64,000 bases of DNA from assembly GCF_002197685.1 (NCBI RefSeq), contig NZ_NBBI01000005.1, positions 1 through 64,000 of the forward strand. The letters are read 5' to 3'. This document shows positions 26,688-37,793 of this stretch, one piece after another; the first letter of the stretch is position 1, and every line of letters starts with the position of its first letter. Both the position numbers and the translations under genes were made by a program. The notes beneath the pieces were generated by a model. That model saw only the letters and a list, made by a program, of their open reading frames with translations, was not told where the DNA came from and ran no database searches. Source of the stretch: Sphingomonas dokdonensis. GTDB lineage: Bacteria > Pseudomonadota > Alphaproteobacteria > Sphingomonadales > Sphingomonadaceae.

Positions 26688-27768
26688 AGATCGCCTTCTA
26701 CGGGTCGAGCCTGCTGTCCTCCTACTGGAACGGCGCCGCCACTTATTACCGCGGCATCTTGAAGGCGCTCGCCGCGCACGGTCACCAGATCATCTTCTAC
26801 GAACCCGACGCCTTCGACCGTCAGCAGAACCGCGACATCGAACCGCCCGAATATGCCACTTCCGTCGTCTATCCGGCGACCGAAGAGGGCCTGCGTTCGG
26901 TCCTGGCTGAGGCGCACAAGGCGGATGTGGTGGTGAAGGCGAGCGGCGTCGGCGTGTTCGATGCCGAACTGATCGCCGGCATCGTCGAGCACGCCCGGCC
27001 CGACGCGCTCAAGATCTTCTGGGACGTCGACGCCGCCGCGACGCTGGACGAGATCCGCGCCGATCCCGCGCATCCGGTGCGCGATGCGCTGCCGCACCTC
27101 GACATGGTGCTGACCTATGGTGGCGGCCCGCCCGTTGTGGAGGCGTATGAGGCGCTCGGCGCCGCGCGCTGCATCCCCGTCTACAATGCGGTCGATCCCG
27201 ATACGCACCACCCGGTCGCCCCCGACGATCGCTTCGCCTGCGACCTCGCGTTTCTCGGTAACCGCCTGCCCGACCGCGAGGCACGCGTGGAGCAGTTCTT
27301 CCTCGCCGCCGCCGCTGCGCTGCCGGAGCAAAGCTTCCTGATCGGCGGCAGCGGCTGGCACGACAAGAACATGCCCCCCAACGTCCGCCACCTTGGCCAC
27401 GTCGGCACCGCGGACCACAACGCCTTCAACTGCACCCCGCGCGCCGTCCTGAACATCGCGCGCGATTCCATGGCGGCGGTCGGCTTCTCCCCCGCCACCC
27501 GCGTGTTCGAGGCCGCCGGAGCCGGCGCCTGCCTCATCACCGATTATTGGGAGGGGATCGAACAGTTCCTCGTCCCGGGTGAGGAAGTGCTGGTCGCGCA
27601 CACCGGTCAGGATGTCGCGGACCTCCTGGCGGACCTCACCACCGACCGCGCCCGCGCGATCGGCGACGCCGCCCGCCGCCGCGTCCTGGCCGAACACACC
27701 TATAAGCTTCGCGCGAAGCAGGTGGACGAGCTGTTCCGCGCGCACGCCGATGCCACGCAGGTGGCCGC

Positions 27769-27772
<4 letters not shown>
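26684..27772 (+). CDS. CgeB-type glycosyltransferase, second copy
   Basis: This 362-residue protein is similar in plan to its two neighbours. It starts MKIAFYGSSLLSSYWNGAATYYRG, then IFWDVDAAATLDEI and VLTYGGGPPVVEAYEALGA. The donor lobe has LAFLGNRLPDREARVEQFF and FSPATRVFEAAGAGACLITDYW, ending in HTYKLRAKQVDEL. The conserved DVD and GGGP elements separate it from the first copy and link it to the third. Probably a sugar transferase in the same pathway. It starts at ATG 26684 within the previous stop (ATGA). Confidence 0.82.
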
Positions 27773-29853
<2,081 letters not shown>

Positions 29854-29865
29854 AGGAGAGCGGCC

Positions 29866-30033
29866 ATGGTCAATGACGCGGACAAGAACGGCACCACCGA
29901 TACTACGCGCTCGAACATCTCGACCGAGCATCAGAAGGAAGGTGACGCTCGCCGCCCGTCAGACACGCTGGACAAGGGGCAGCCGAACGAACAAGCTGTC
30001 GAACGCAAGACCTCGCTGACTCACAACGACTGA
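29866..30033 (+). CDS. Small hydrophilic protein, 55 residues
   Basis: ATG 29866 is preceded by AAGGAGAG at ideal spacing, 12 bases after the stop of the GT-epimerase fusion. The product starts MVNDADKNGTTDTTRSNIST and ends KTSLTHND. It is strongly charged, has no hydrophobic segment, no Cys, Trp, Tyr or Phe, and looks disordered. It resembles small stress-associated hydrophilic proteins in composition only; no family recognised. The strong ribosome-binding site and operon position argue that it is translated. Confidence 0.65.
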   Translation: MVNDADKNGTTDTTRSNISTEHQKEGDARRPSDTLDKGQPNEQAVERKTSLTHND

Positions 30034-30115
30034 GCACTGACCGGCCCAGTCGCACGAAGCCCAATATGGTAGCCGAAGTCGCCGCCCCGCGCGTCAGCAG
30101 GGCGGCGCGCATGAC

Positions 30116-31195
30116 TCAGGCCGCCACCTGCTTCTGATGCGGCGGATAGTCGGTGTAGCCCTCCGGACCCTTTGAATACCACGTCTTTGGATTGTCCTGC
30201 GACAGCGGCACACCGTCGCGAAGTCGCTCCATGAGGTCGGGATTGCCGATATACGGGCGACCAAAAGCGATGGCGTCGGCAACACCAGAATCAAGATCGG
30301 CTTGCGCCTTTTCCAGCGTGTAGTCCTGATTGAGCACCAGCGGCCGTGAGAAGACCTTGCGGATCTTGGGACTCAGCTTGGGCACGTCCGTCGCGCCATA
30401 GGTGCCGTCCGGCGACAGTTCGCGCAGCTCGAGGAAGGCGATGCCAAGCTCGTCCAGCAGCTTCGCGGCGGGCACGAACACCGCTTCGGGATTGCTGTCA
30501 TCCGCGCCCTGCGTCTCACCGTTCGGCGACAGGCGGATCGAGGTCCGCTCGGCACCCGCCACCGCGATCACCGCTTCTACCGCTTCCTTCATGAAGCGGA
30601 TGCGGTTCTCCGGCGAGCCGCCGTAATCGTCGTCGCGCAGGTTAGTCTTGTCGCGCAGGAACTGGTCGATCAGATAGCCATTCGCACCGTGCAGTTGCAC
30701 CCCGTCGAACCCGGCTGCCAGCGCGTTGCGTGCCGCCTGCGCATATTGCTCCACCGCTTCCTTGATCTCGGCCACGGTGGCGGCGCGCGCCTCGCCATAA
30801 GGGTTCTTGTCGGGGTCGTGATAGCTAGCCCGCGTGGCGGAGGCCGAAAGCGGCTGAAGCTTGTTCACATCGGGCCGCGCCAGACGCCCCTGATGCCAAA
30901 GCTGCGCCATGATCTTGCCGCCCGCCTCGTGCACCGCCTCCGTCACCGGCTTCCACGCCTCGACCTGCGCATCGGTGTAGAGGCCCGGCGTAAACGGCCA
31001 GCCAAGCCCCTGCCGGCTGATGCCGGTCGCTTCCGATATGATCAGGCCGGCGCTCGCGCGCTGGCGATAATAATCGACCATCATTGCGGTCGGCACGTGA
31101 TCGCCATCGGCGCGCATGCGGGTTAGCGGTGCCATGAACACGCGGTTGGCAGCGCGAATGGCCCCCAATTCAATCGGGTCGAACAGGCTTGGCAT
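30116..31195 (-). CDS. Alkene reductase, Old Yellow Enzyme family
   Basis: This 359-residue FMN-dependent TIM-barrel enzyme is close to NemA (N-ethylmaleimide reductase). Visible elements are LFDPIELGAIRAANRVFMAPLTRMRA, the ISEATGIS strand, AQLWHQGRLARPD, GFDGVQLHGANGYLIDQFLRD with the His-Asn substrate pair, and the FMN phosphate loop AIAFGRPYIGNPDLMER. It reduces activated C=C bonds with NADPH, often on electrophiles. Single gene, divergent from the DMT transporter, 63 bases apart. Confidence 0.92.
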   Translation of the reverse strand: MPSLFDPIELGAIRAANRVFMAPLTRMRADGDHVPTAMMVDYYRQRASAGLIISEATGISRQGLGWPFTPGLYTDAQVEAWKPVTEAVHEAGGKIMAQLWHQGRLARPDVNKLQPLSASATRASYHDPDKNPYGEARAATVAEIKEAVEQYAQAARNALAAGFDGVQLHGANGYLIDQFLRDKTNLRDDDYGGSPENRIRFMKEAVEAVIAVAGAERTSIRLSPNGETQGADDSNPEAVFVPAAKLLDELGIAFLELRELSPDGTYGATDVPKLSPKIRKVFSRPLVLNQDYTLEKAQADLDSGVADAIAFGRPYIGNPDLMERLRDGVPLSQDNPKTWYSKGPEGYTDYPPHQKQVAA

Positions 31196-31258
31196 TTCAA
31201 TCTCCCCTTCCGTTTATTTGTAACGGGACAGGCCCGAAATAGGCGGTTACGGGGCAGC

Positions 31259-32173
31259 ATGCACGAGGCACCGCCCCCAAGAAAAGCTACGGCGCGCCCA
31301 AGCGGCGGCGTCCTGGCCTTTGCCGCCTTGCTTGGCGGCAACGTGGCGCTTGCCTTCGGGCCGGTGTTCGTCCGGTTGGCCGATGTGGGGCCGGTTGCTG
31401 CAGGCTTCTGGCGCATCGCGCTTGCCACGCCGCTATTGCTTGCCCTTGCCGCGATAACGGGCGGACGCCCTATCACCAGTGCGCGCGGGCTGGGCTGGGT
31501 GCTGGCGGCATCCGGGCTCCTGTTCGCCGGTGATCTCGCCAGCTGGCACGTCGGCATCCTCCATACGAAGCTCGCGAACGCGACCTTGTTCGGCAATGCC
31601 GCCAGCTTCGTTTTCCCGCTCTACGGCTTTCTCGTCGCGCGCGCCTGGCCGACTCGGCTGCAGGGGCTGGCGCTGGCGCTCGCAGCAGCCGGTGCCGCGC
31701 TGCTGATGGGGCGCTCCTATCAGCTCGACCCGCAAAACCTCGTCGGCGACCTGCTCTGCCTTCTCGCCGGCATCCTGTACGCCGGCTATTTCATCATGAT
31801 GGCGCGCGCCCGCGCCCGCATGGCGCCGCTGCCCGCTCTCAGCCTCTCGTCCGCGGCTTCCATATTGCCGCTTCTGTTCGCCGCCGCGCTGCTCGGCGAG
31901 CGGATCTGGCCCGCACATTGGACGCCGCTGCTCGGCCTCGCCTTGTGCAGCCAGGTGATCGGCCAGGGATTGATGATCTACGCGCTGGGGCGCTTCACGC
32001 CGCTCCTCATCGGGCTGGCGCTGCTGACCCAGCCGGTGGTCGCCGCAACGGTCGGCTGGCTGGCCTATGGCGAGATGCTGGGCACCGCCGATCTCGTCGG
32101 CGCCGCGCTCGTCGCGGCGGCACTCGTGCTCGTGCGCATCGCGCCCGAACGCCGCGTGATTGCCCCCGCCTGA
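31259..32173 (+). CDS. EamA/DMT family transporter
   Basis: This 304-residue protein has about ten hydrophobic helices in two EamA repeats: first repeat about 20-150 with NVALAFGPVFVRLADVGPVAAGFWRIA split over two helices, second about 165-295 with LCLLAGILYAGYFIMMARAR. Members export amino acids, metabolites or drugs; the substrate is not predictable. It is divergent from the alkene reductase, so the two could share a regulator; none lies adjacent. COQ9 follows on the same strand after about 80 bases. Confidence 0.88.
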   Translation: MHEAPPPRKATARPSGGVLAFAALLGGNVALAFGPVFVRLADVGPVAAGFWRIALATPLLLALAAITGGRPITSARGLGWVLAASGLLFAGDLASWHVGILHTKLANATLFGNAASFVFPLYGFLVARAWPTRLQGLALALAAAGAALLMGRSYQLDPQNLVGDLLCLLAGILYAGYFIMMARARARMAPLPALSLSSAASILPLLFAAALLGERIWPAHWTPLLGLALCSQVIGQGLMIYALGRFTPLLIGLALLTQPVVAATVGWLAYGEMLGTADLVGAALVAAALVLVRIAPERRVIAPA

Positions 32174-32256
32174 CCGGGCCGCCCCGGCGCGCTGCATCGA
32201 CGCAGGAAGGCCGCGCGTGGTGGCAATCCCATCCCGATCGCGCCTATATGAAAGGC

Positions 32257-32916
32257 ATGACCGACACCGCAGACCTCACGCTCGACGAGATTCGCGTTCT
32301 TCTGGCGCCTGCCATCGCAGAGAATGCCGCCTTTGACGGCTGGAGTGCCGCCGCCCGCGACATGGCGGCGGACATGAACGGCGTCGACAAGGACGTCGCG
32401 GCGCTCGCCTTTCCCGGCGGAGCGGTCGACATGATCGATGCCTGGTTCGCCAGCGTGGACGCGGCGATGGTGGCGATGCTCCCGGACGACGCGCTTGCGG
32501 CCATGAAGATCCGCCAACGCATCACCGCCCTTGTCGAGGCGCGCCTCGACGCCACCGCACCGCACCGCGAGGCGCTGCGCCGGGCGCTTGCCATCCTCGC
32601 CTTGCCGCAGAACATCGCCACTGCCGCGCGGCTCGGCTGGCGGAGCGTGGACGCGATGTGGCGAGCGGCGGGCGATACCGCGACCGACTATAATCACTAC
32701 ACGAAGCGGGCGATGTTGTTCGCCGTCTATGGCTCCACCATCACCGTCTTCCTTGACGACGAAAGCGAGGGCCATGGCGACACCAGCGCCTTTCTCTCGC
32801 GCCGGATCGACGGCATCATGCGGATCGAAAAGGCGAAGGCAAACATCTCGCGCCGCAGTCTGCGCCGCCCCAGCCTGTCGCGCTTCGTCGGACGGCTGCG
32901 CTACCCCGTCATCTGA
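32257..32916 (+). CDS. COQ9 family protein
   Basis: This protein has 219 residues from ATG 32257; ATG 32248 is possible. The N-terminus is TetR-like in shape (TLDEIRVLLAPAIAENAAFDGWSAAA) and followed by the C-terminal COQ9 lipid-binding region: LALPQNIATAARLGWRSVDAMWRAAGDTATDYNHYTKRA contains the conserved W-R-A-G-D-x-S/T-x-D-x-N-Y/H-Y-T-K-R string. COQ9 presents ubiquinone precursors to COQ7 or its bacterial equivalent. This fits a species using ubiquinol oxidase, whose genes lie at 48-52 kb. Confidence 0.9.
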   Translation: MTDTADLTLDEIRVLLAPAIAENAAFDGWSAAARDMAADMNGVDKDVAALAFPGGAVDMIDAWFASVDAAMVAMLPDDALAAMKIRQRITALVEARLDATAPHREALRRALAILALPQNIATAARLGWRSVDAMWRAAGDTATDYNHYTKRAMLFAVYGSTITVFLDDESEGHGDTSAFLSRRIDGIMRIEKAKANISRRSLRRPSLSRFVGRLRYPVI

Positions 32917-32963
32917 CCAACAGGCGGGATCGCGTGCGAACCGATCGCTGGTGCGCGTCTGGA

Positions 32964-32982
32964 ATTGATAATCGTTCGCAAT
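32964..32982. promoter_or_regulatory. Fur-box-like operator ahead of feoAB
   Basis: ATTGATAATCGTTCGCAAT is an imperfect 19-bp palindrome (outer ATTG/CAAT match) ending 17 bases before the feoA start. It resembles GATAAT-type Fur boxes. Its position over the probable promoter of iron-uptake genes supports iron-dependent repression. Confidence 0.55.
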
Positions 32983-32999
32983 GCCGTTACTAGGCAATT

Positions 33000-33254
33000 G
33001 TGCTTGCTCCCGCCCCTCTCCCGCTCGAATCGCTCCCGCTGCGTCGGCGCGCAACGATTGCGACCATCGCCTGGGAGCTGTTGGCCCCGCCCGAAGCGCG
33101 GCGGCTGCGAGAATTCGGCTTTGAGGAGGGGATGCACGTCGAACTGCTGCATCGCGCCACCTTGTTCCGCGGTCCCGTCGCCTGTCGCATCGGTCGTATG
33201 ACGGTGGCGCTGCGGCGTAACGTCGCCGCCGCGATTACGGTCACGACGGACTGA
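33000..33254 (+). CDS. feoA: Ferrous iron transport protein FeoA
   Basis: This 84-residue SH3-like protein starts at GTG 33000. It contains LPLRRRATIATIAWE, then RRLREFGFEEGMHVELLHRAT, the typical RLxELGFxxGxxV motif of FeoA, and ends in VALRRNVAAAITV. FeoA is a small cytosolic partner of FeoB. It is separated from feoB by one base, and a Fur-box-like palindrome precedes it. Confidence 0.9.
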   Translation: MLAPAPLPLESLPLRRRATIATIAWELLAPPEARRLREFGFEEGMHVELLHRATLFRGPVACRIGRMTVALRRNVAAAITVTTD

Positions 33255-33255
33255 C

Positions 33256-35112
33256 ATGAGCGTCCTCCCGCTGGTAGCGCTGGTCGGCAATCCGAATGCC
33301 GGCAAATCGGCCTTGTTCAACGCGCTCACCGGCGCGCGCCAAAAGGTCGGCAATTATCCCGGCGTCACCGTGGAGCGGCACTCCGGTCGCCTGGCGCTGG
33401 ACGACGGTCGCCCGGTAGAGCTGGTCGATCTGCCCGGTACGTACAGCCTCGATCCCTCGTCGCCCGATGAGCAGGTGACGCGCGACGTTCTGTTCGGCCG
33501 CCAGCTTGGCGAGCGTCGACCCGATGCCCTCATCGTGGTGGTGGACGCCGCCAATCTCGATCTTCATCTCCGCTTCGCGCTTCAGTTGATCGCGCTCGGG
33601 CTGCCGGTGGTTGTCGCGCTCAACATGGTCGATCTGGCCGAGCGTGACGGCCTCACCCTTTCGGCCGAGGCGCTGTCGCGTGAACTGGGCGTGCCTGTGG
33701 TTCCGACGGTTGCCGTGCGCAAGCGCGGTCTGGCCGTGCTGCGCGCTGCCCTCACCACCGCCGTGGAGACAAGCGGCACAGCCACGCCGCGCGCCGAACC
33801 GCCGGTCGAGGCACCGCTCGGCCAGCTTCAGCGCCGCGCGCGCGAAATCTCCCATGCGGCGATCGTCACCGAAACGCCGTCCCGCCGCTGGAACAACGCA
33901 CTCGATGCCGTCGCGCTCCATCCGTTGGCTGGCCCGATCCTGCTGGTCGCGCTGATGTTCGTGATGTTCCAGGCGGTCTTTAGCTGGTCGGAAGCGCCGA
34001 TCGGCTGGATCGAGGGCGGCTTTGCCGCGCTCGACGAGGGCGTACGGGCCATGATGCCGGACACCCTGCTGCGCTCCATGATCACCGACGGCTTGATCGC
34101 CGGTGTCGGCGCCGTGCTCGTGTTCTTGCCGCAGATCCTGATCCTGTTTGCCTTCATCCTCGTGCTCGAAGCGTCGGGCTATATGGTCCGCGCCGCCTTT
34201 CTGATGGACCGGATGATGGCCGGCGTCGGCCTATCGGGCCGCGCCTTCATTCCTTTACTGTCCAGCTTCGCCTGTGCGGTGCCCGGCATCATGGCGACGC
34301 GCACGATCAGCGACGAAAAGGATCGCCTCACCACTATCCTCATCGCGCCGCTCATGACCTGTTCGGCGCGCCTCCCGGTGTACACCATCATCATCGGCGC
34401 CTTTATTCCTGATCGCGCTGTCGCGCCCGGTGTCGGCCTGCAAGGGTTGGTGCTGCTCGGCCTGTACCTTGCTGGCATCGTTGGCGCCTTTGTCGCGGCA
34501 CTGGTGCTGCGGCAGACGGTGACCAAGGGCCATTCGTCCGGTTTCATGATGGAGATGCCGCGTTACCAGATGCCGCGGCTCGCCGACATTGCCATCGGCC
34601 TGTGGAGCCGCGCCTGGATCTTCGTGAAGCGTGCCGGCACGATCATCGCGCTCACCACCGTCATCCTTTGGGCATTGCTCAGCTTCCCGCGCGCGCCGGA
34701 TGGGCAAAGCCAGGTCGATCATTCGATCGCCGGCCGGATCGCCAGCGGAATCGAGGTGGTCGTCAAGCCGATCGGCTTCAACCACGATATCGCGCTGGCG
34801 CTGCTCCCCGCCATGGCGGCGCGCGAGGTGGCCGTCTCGGCGATCGGCACCGTTTATGCCGTCGACGATGCCGAGGATGCCGCCGGTGCACGTACCATAG
34901 TGGAAAATCTTCAGCGCCGCTGGTCGCTGCCGACGGCGCTCGCCTTCCTCATGTGGTTCGTCTTCGCGCCGCAATGCATCTCCACCATTGCGGTTACCCG
35001 GCGCGAGACGAACGGGTGGAAATGGCCGCTGTTCATGGTTGGCTATCTGTTCGCCGCCGCTTACATCATGGCTGGAATCACATACTGGCTCGCGGTCGCC
35101 GCGGGCCTCTAA
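33256..35112 (+). CDS. feoB: Ferrous iron transporter FeoB
   Basis: This 618-residue membrane GTPase imports Fe2+. The N-terminal G domain has GNPNAGKS at 11-18, NYPGVTVER, DLPGTYSL and NMVDLAE. The membrane part has two gate domains of opposed orientation, with FACAVPGIMATRTI and LMTCSARLPVYTI in the first and the REVAVSAIGTVY stretch in the second. It is clearly shorter than the 773-residue E. coli protein, mainly in the linker and C-terminus, which is usual for alphaproteobacterial FeoB. No feoC is present. The ssb gene follows after nine bases, possibly co-transcribed. Confidence 0.96.
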   Translation: MSVLPLVALVGNPNAGKSALFNALTGARQKVGNYPGVTVERHSGRLALDDGRPVELVDLPGTYSLDPSSPDEQVTRDVLFGRQLGERRPDALIVVVDAANLDLHLRFALQLIALGLPVVVALNMVDLAERDGLTLSAEALSRELGVPVVPTVAVRKRGLAVLRAALTTAVETSGTATPRAEPPVEAPLGQLQRRAREISHAAIVTETPSRRWNNALDAVALHPLAGPILLVALMFVMFQAVFSWSEAPIGWIEGGFAALDEGVRAMMPDTLLRSMITDGLIAGVGAVLVFLPQILILFAFILVLEASGYMVRAAFLMDRMMAGVGLSGRAFIPLLSSFACAVPGIMATRTISDEKDRLTTILIAPLMTCSARLPVYTIIIGAFIPDRAVAPGVGLQGLVLLGLYLAGIVGAFVAALVLRQTVTKGHSSGFMMEMPRYQMPRLADIAIGLWSRAWIFVKRAGTIIALTTVILWALLSFPRAPDGQSQVDHSIAGRIASGIEVVVKPIGFNHDIALALLPAMAAREVAVSAIGTVYAVDDAEDAAGARTIVENLQRRWSLPTALAFLMWFVFAPQCISTIAVTRRETNGWKWPLFMVGYLFAAAYIMAGITYWLAVAAGL

Positions 35113-35121
35113 GGGGCCCCA

Positions 35122-35667
35122 ATGGCAGGCAGCGTTAACAAGGTTATTCTCGTCGGCAATCTCGGGCGCGATCCCGAATCGCGCTCGTTCCAGAACGGCG
35201 GCAAGGTGGTGAACCTGCGCATCGCAACCAGCGAAAGCTGGAAGGATCGCAATTCGGGCGAGCGCAAGGAAAAGACCGAATGGCATTCGGTGGCGATCTT
35301 CAACGAAGGCTTGGCGAACGTGGCCGAGCGGTTCCTGCGTAAGGGGTCGAAGGTCTATATCGAGGGCCAGCTGCAGACCCGCAAATGGCAGGATCAGAAC
35401 GGCCAGGATCGCTACTCGACCGAGGTCGTGCTGCAAGGCTTCAACAGCGTCCTGACCATGCTTGATGGCCCGGGTGGCGGCGCCGGCGCTGGCGGCGGCG
35501 TCCGCGATGGCGGTCGTGACGATTTCGGCGGCGGTGACGATTTCGGGGGCGGTGGCAGCTTCGGCGGCGGCAGCCGGGGTGGCAGCGGTGGTGGCAACAA
35601 GGGCGGCGGTTTCGGTCAGTCGCGTGGCGGCTTCGCCGATGATCTGGACGACGACGTTCCGTTCTAG
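35122..35667 (+). CDS. ssb: Single-stranded DNA-binding protein
   Basis: This 181-residue SSB has the OB-fold at 1-110 ([42 protein letters not shown] in two strands, [19 protein letters not shown]). A long Gly-rich low-complexity linker follows, then the acidic tip DDDVPF that recruits repair and replication proteins. It coats single-stranded DNA in replication and repair. The location nine bases after feoB is unusual; uvrA, the common neighbour, is not here. Confidence 0.96.
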   Translation: MAGSVNKVILVGNLGRDPESRSFQNGGKVVNLRIATSESWKDRNSGERKEKTEWHSVAIFNEGLANVAERFLRKGSKVYIEGQLQTRKWQDQNGQDRYSTEVVLQGFNSVLTMLDGPGGGAGAGGGVRDGGRDDFGGGDDFGGGGSFGGGSRGGSGGGNKGGGFGQSRGGFADDLDDDVPF

Positions 35668-35691
35668 GATCAGCGAAAATACTGCGCCCCG

Positions 35692-35707
35692 CCCCACAGC
35701 TGTGGGG
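35692..35707. repeat. 16-bp palindrome after ssb
   Basis: CCCCACAGCTGTGGGG is a perfect palindrome 25 bases after the ssb stop. It lacks a T run, so it is only a possible terminator or protein-binding site. Confidence 0.35.
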
Positions 35708-35864
35708 TGCGGACCGCCTCCTGCGGTACAGCGCCGTTGTCAAAACTCGCCCATGAAATCGCAAGGGGGAAAGATTTGCGCAGTGAGTGGTTGATGCGAG
35801 GCTCCGGTTAACCTGGAGCAAGCCTAAGCCGCCCAACAACCAAGCCAGTTAGCGATCAAAGCCC

Positions 35865-37421
35865 ATGTCTGCTCTTACGTCTCTTGCTCCTCCCGTTCTC
35901 GACGAGGGTGCGCGCGAGCAAGTAATGGCGCTGTACGATCTCGGCGGCGCGCGCGATGACGGCTTGCTGGAAGATCTCGTCACCTTCGCCGCCGAGCTGT
36001 GCAACGCACCCACCGCGTTGCTAAGCGTGGTGGAACCCGAAGAACAGGTATTCCTGGCGCGCACGGGTACCGATCTCGAAAGGACTCCGCGCTCACAGTC
36101 CTTCTGCGCTTACGCCATGCACGGTTCGCGCCCGATGGAGGTGCACGACGCGACGCAGGACCAACGCTTCGCCGACAATCCGCTTGTCGTCGGCGCGCCG
36201 CACATCCGCTTCTACGCGGGGGCGCCGCTCTCGACCCGCGAAGGCGTGCCGCTGGGTGCCATCTGCGTGCTGGACGACACGCCGCGCGATGGCCTGACGC
36301 CATTTCAGGCTCGCGGGCTGGAGATACTCGCCACTACTGCCATGGCACGGCTCGAATCCCGCCGCGTTGCGCGAGAACAGGGCGAGCAGCGCCGCAAAAC
36401 GGCGCAAACGCGCGCGGCGCTGGCGGAAAGCGAGCTACGCTTTCGCACGTTGGCCGACACGATGCCCCAGATGGTCTGGTCGACGCTGCCGGACGGCTTC
36501 CATGATTATTACAACGCCCGCTGGTACGATTTTACCGGCGCGCCGGCTGGCACCACGGACGGCGAGGGTTGGAACAACATGTTCCACGCCGAGGATCAGG
36601 AACGTGCCTGGGACGTGTGGCGCCAAAGCCTCGCCACTGGTGACCCGTATCAGATCGAATATCGACTGCGTCATTTCGACGGCACCTATCGCTGGGTGCT
36701 CGGCCGCGCCCTCCCGATCCGCGACGGTGAGGGAAATATCACCCGCTGGTTCGGAACCTGCACGGACATTCACGAGCAGAAGCTGGCGCTCGAAGAACGC
36801 GAGGTCATCAGCCAGGAACTGTCGCACCGCATCAAGAACATATTCGCCGTTATCGGCGGTCTCATCCAGTTCGCCGCGCGCGCTCACCCCCCGCTGGCGC
36901 CTCTTGTGGCCGATCTGCGCGCACGCATTGCGGCGCTTGGCCGTGCGCATGATTTCGTGCGTCCGCACAGCCCCAGTTCACGTCCGTCGGCGCATCAGGA
37001 CAGCCTGCGCGGGCTGATCGAGGAGCTGCTTGCCCCGTACCAGGCGCTTCCCGGCGAGCGCGTGACGGTTACCGGGGCGGATATCCATATCGATGATCGC
37101 GCCGCCACGCCGCTCGCCTTGCTGTTTCACGAGTTGGCCACCAACGCGAGCAAATATGGCGCGCTGTCCACGCCCGACGGTCACATCACCGTTCATATCG
37201 GTCGCGAGGCAGAGCAGTCGCACATCATCTGGCAGGAGAATGGTGGACCGCCGATCGATCCGGCTATCGCGCAGACGACCGGTTTCGGCAGTCAGCTAAT
37301 CGAGCTTAGCGCAGTGCGGCAATTGGGTGGCGCGATCCGTCGCCACTGGCGTCCCGCAGGACTGGAACTTGCCCTCGACATCCCGACGGCGTCGTTCAGC
37401 CGGGCAAGCCGATCCGAATAA
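35865..37421 (+). CDS. HWE-family sensor histidine kinase with GAF and PAS domains
   Basis: This 518-residue protein has no membrane segment, so it is probably cytosolic. Residues about 25-165 are a GAF domain (ALLSVVEPEEQVFLARTG, FYAGAPLSTREGVPLGAICVLDD). Residues about 190-305 are a PAS domain of the PAS_3 type (MPQMVWSTLPDGFHDYYN, YRWVLGRALPIRD). The HWE kinase core has the phosphoacceptor SHRIKN (His321), the N box HELATNASKYGALS and the WQEN motif that defines the group. HWE kinases commonly feed light, redox or general-stress circuits. Its end overlaps a convergent single-domain response regulator by 26 bases. Confidence 0.9.
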   Translation: MSALTSLAPPVLDEGAREQVMALYDLGGARDDGLLEDLVTFAAELCNAPTALLSVVEPEEQVFLARTGTDLERTPRSQSFCAYAMHGSRPMEVHDATQDQRFADNPLVVGAPHIRFYAGAPLSTREGVPLGAICVLDDTPRDGLTPFQARGLEILATTAMARLESRRVAREQGEQRRKTAQTRAALAESELRFRTLADTMPQMVWSTLPDGFHDYYNARWYDFTGAPAGTTDGEGWNNMFHAEDQERAWDVWRQSLATGDPYQIEYRLRHFDGTYRWVLGRALPIRDGEGNITRWFGTCTDIHEQKLALEEREVISQELSHRIKNIFAVIGGLIQFAARAHPPLAPLVADLRARIAALGRAHDFVRPHSPSSRPSAHQDSLRGLIEELLAPYQALPGERVTVTGADIHIDDRAATPLALLFHELATNASKYGALSTPDGHITVHIGREAEQSHIIWQENGGPPIDPAIAQTTGFGSQLIELSAVRQLGGAIRRHWRPAGLELALDIPTASFSRASRSE

Positions 37422-37791
37422 CATCGTCGTCCACCGCGGCCTCTGCGTTCCCGGTGGCAAGCGCCGCGGCGGCGAGGATCGACCGGTCGTTGAACGGCTT
37501 GCGGACATAGCCTAGCGCATCCGTCGGCACCCCGATCTGAGCCGGATTGGCGGTCACGAACACCACTTTCACGCCATAATCGCGCGCGATCCGCTCGGCG
37601 ATCTTTGGCCCGGTCGCGCCGTCGCGCAGGTTGATGTCGACGAAAGCGAACGAGCACCCCGGCGCGGCGGCGAGCGCCTGATCGCTGTCCGCGGCGATGG
37701 CCGCGACCTGATAGCCACCGTCCACCAGGATCCGCTCGAGATCGAGTGCGACGAAAATCTCGTCTTCAATGATGAGCGCGGTCTTTGTCAT
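37396..37791 (-). CDS. Single-domain response regulator (CheY-like)
   Basis: This protein has 131 residues from ATG 37791 (MTKTALIIEDEIFVALDLERIL). The acidic pocket is EDE near residue 10, the phosphoacceptor is in FAFVDINLRDG, the Thr is in VVFVTANP and the Lys in YVRKPFND. There is no output domain, so it would act by phosphotransfer or protein contact. Such receivers often accompany HWE kinases, and this one is encoded tail-to-tail with one, overlapping by 26 bases. Pairing is inferred. Confidence 0.87.
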   Translation of the reverse strand: MTKTALIIEDEIFVALDLERILVDGGYQVAAIAADSDQALAAAPGCSFAFVDINLRDGATGPKIAERIARDYGVKVVFVTANPAQIGVPTDALGYVRKPFNDRSILAAAALATGNAEAAVDDDVIRIGLPG

Positions 37792-37793
37792 GG

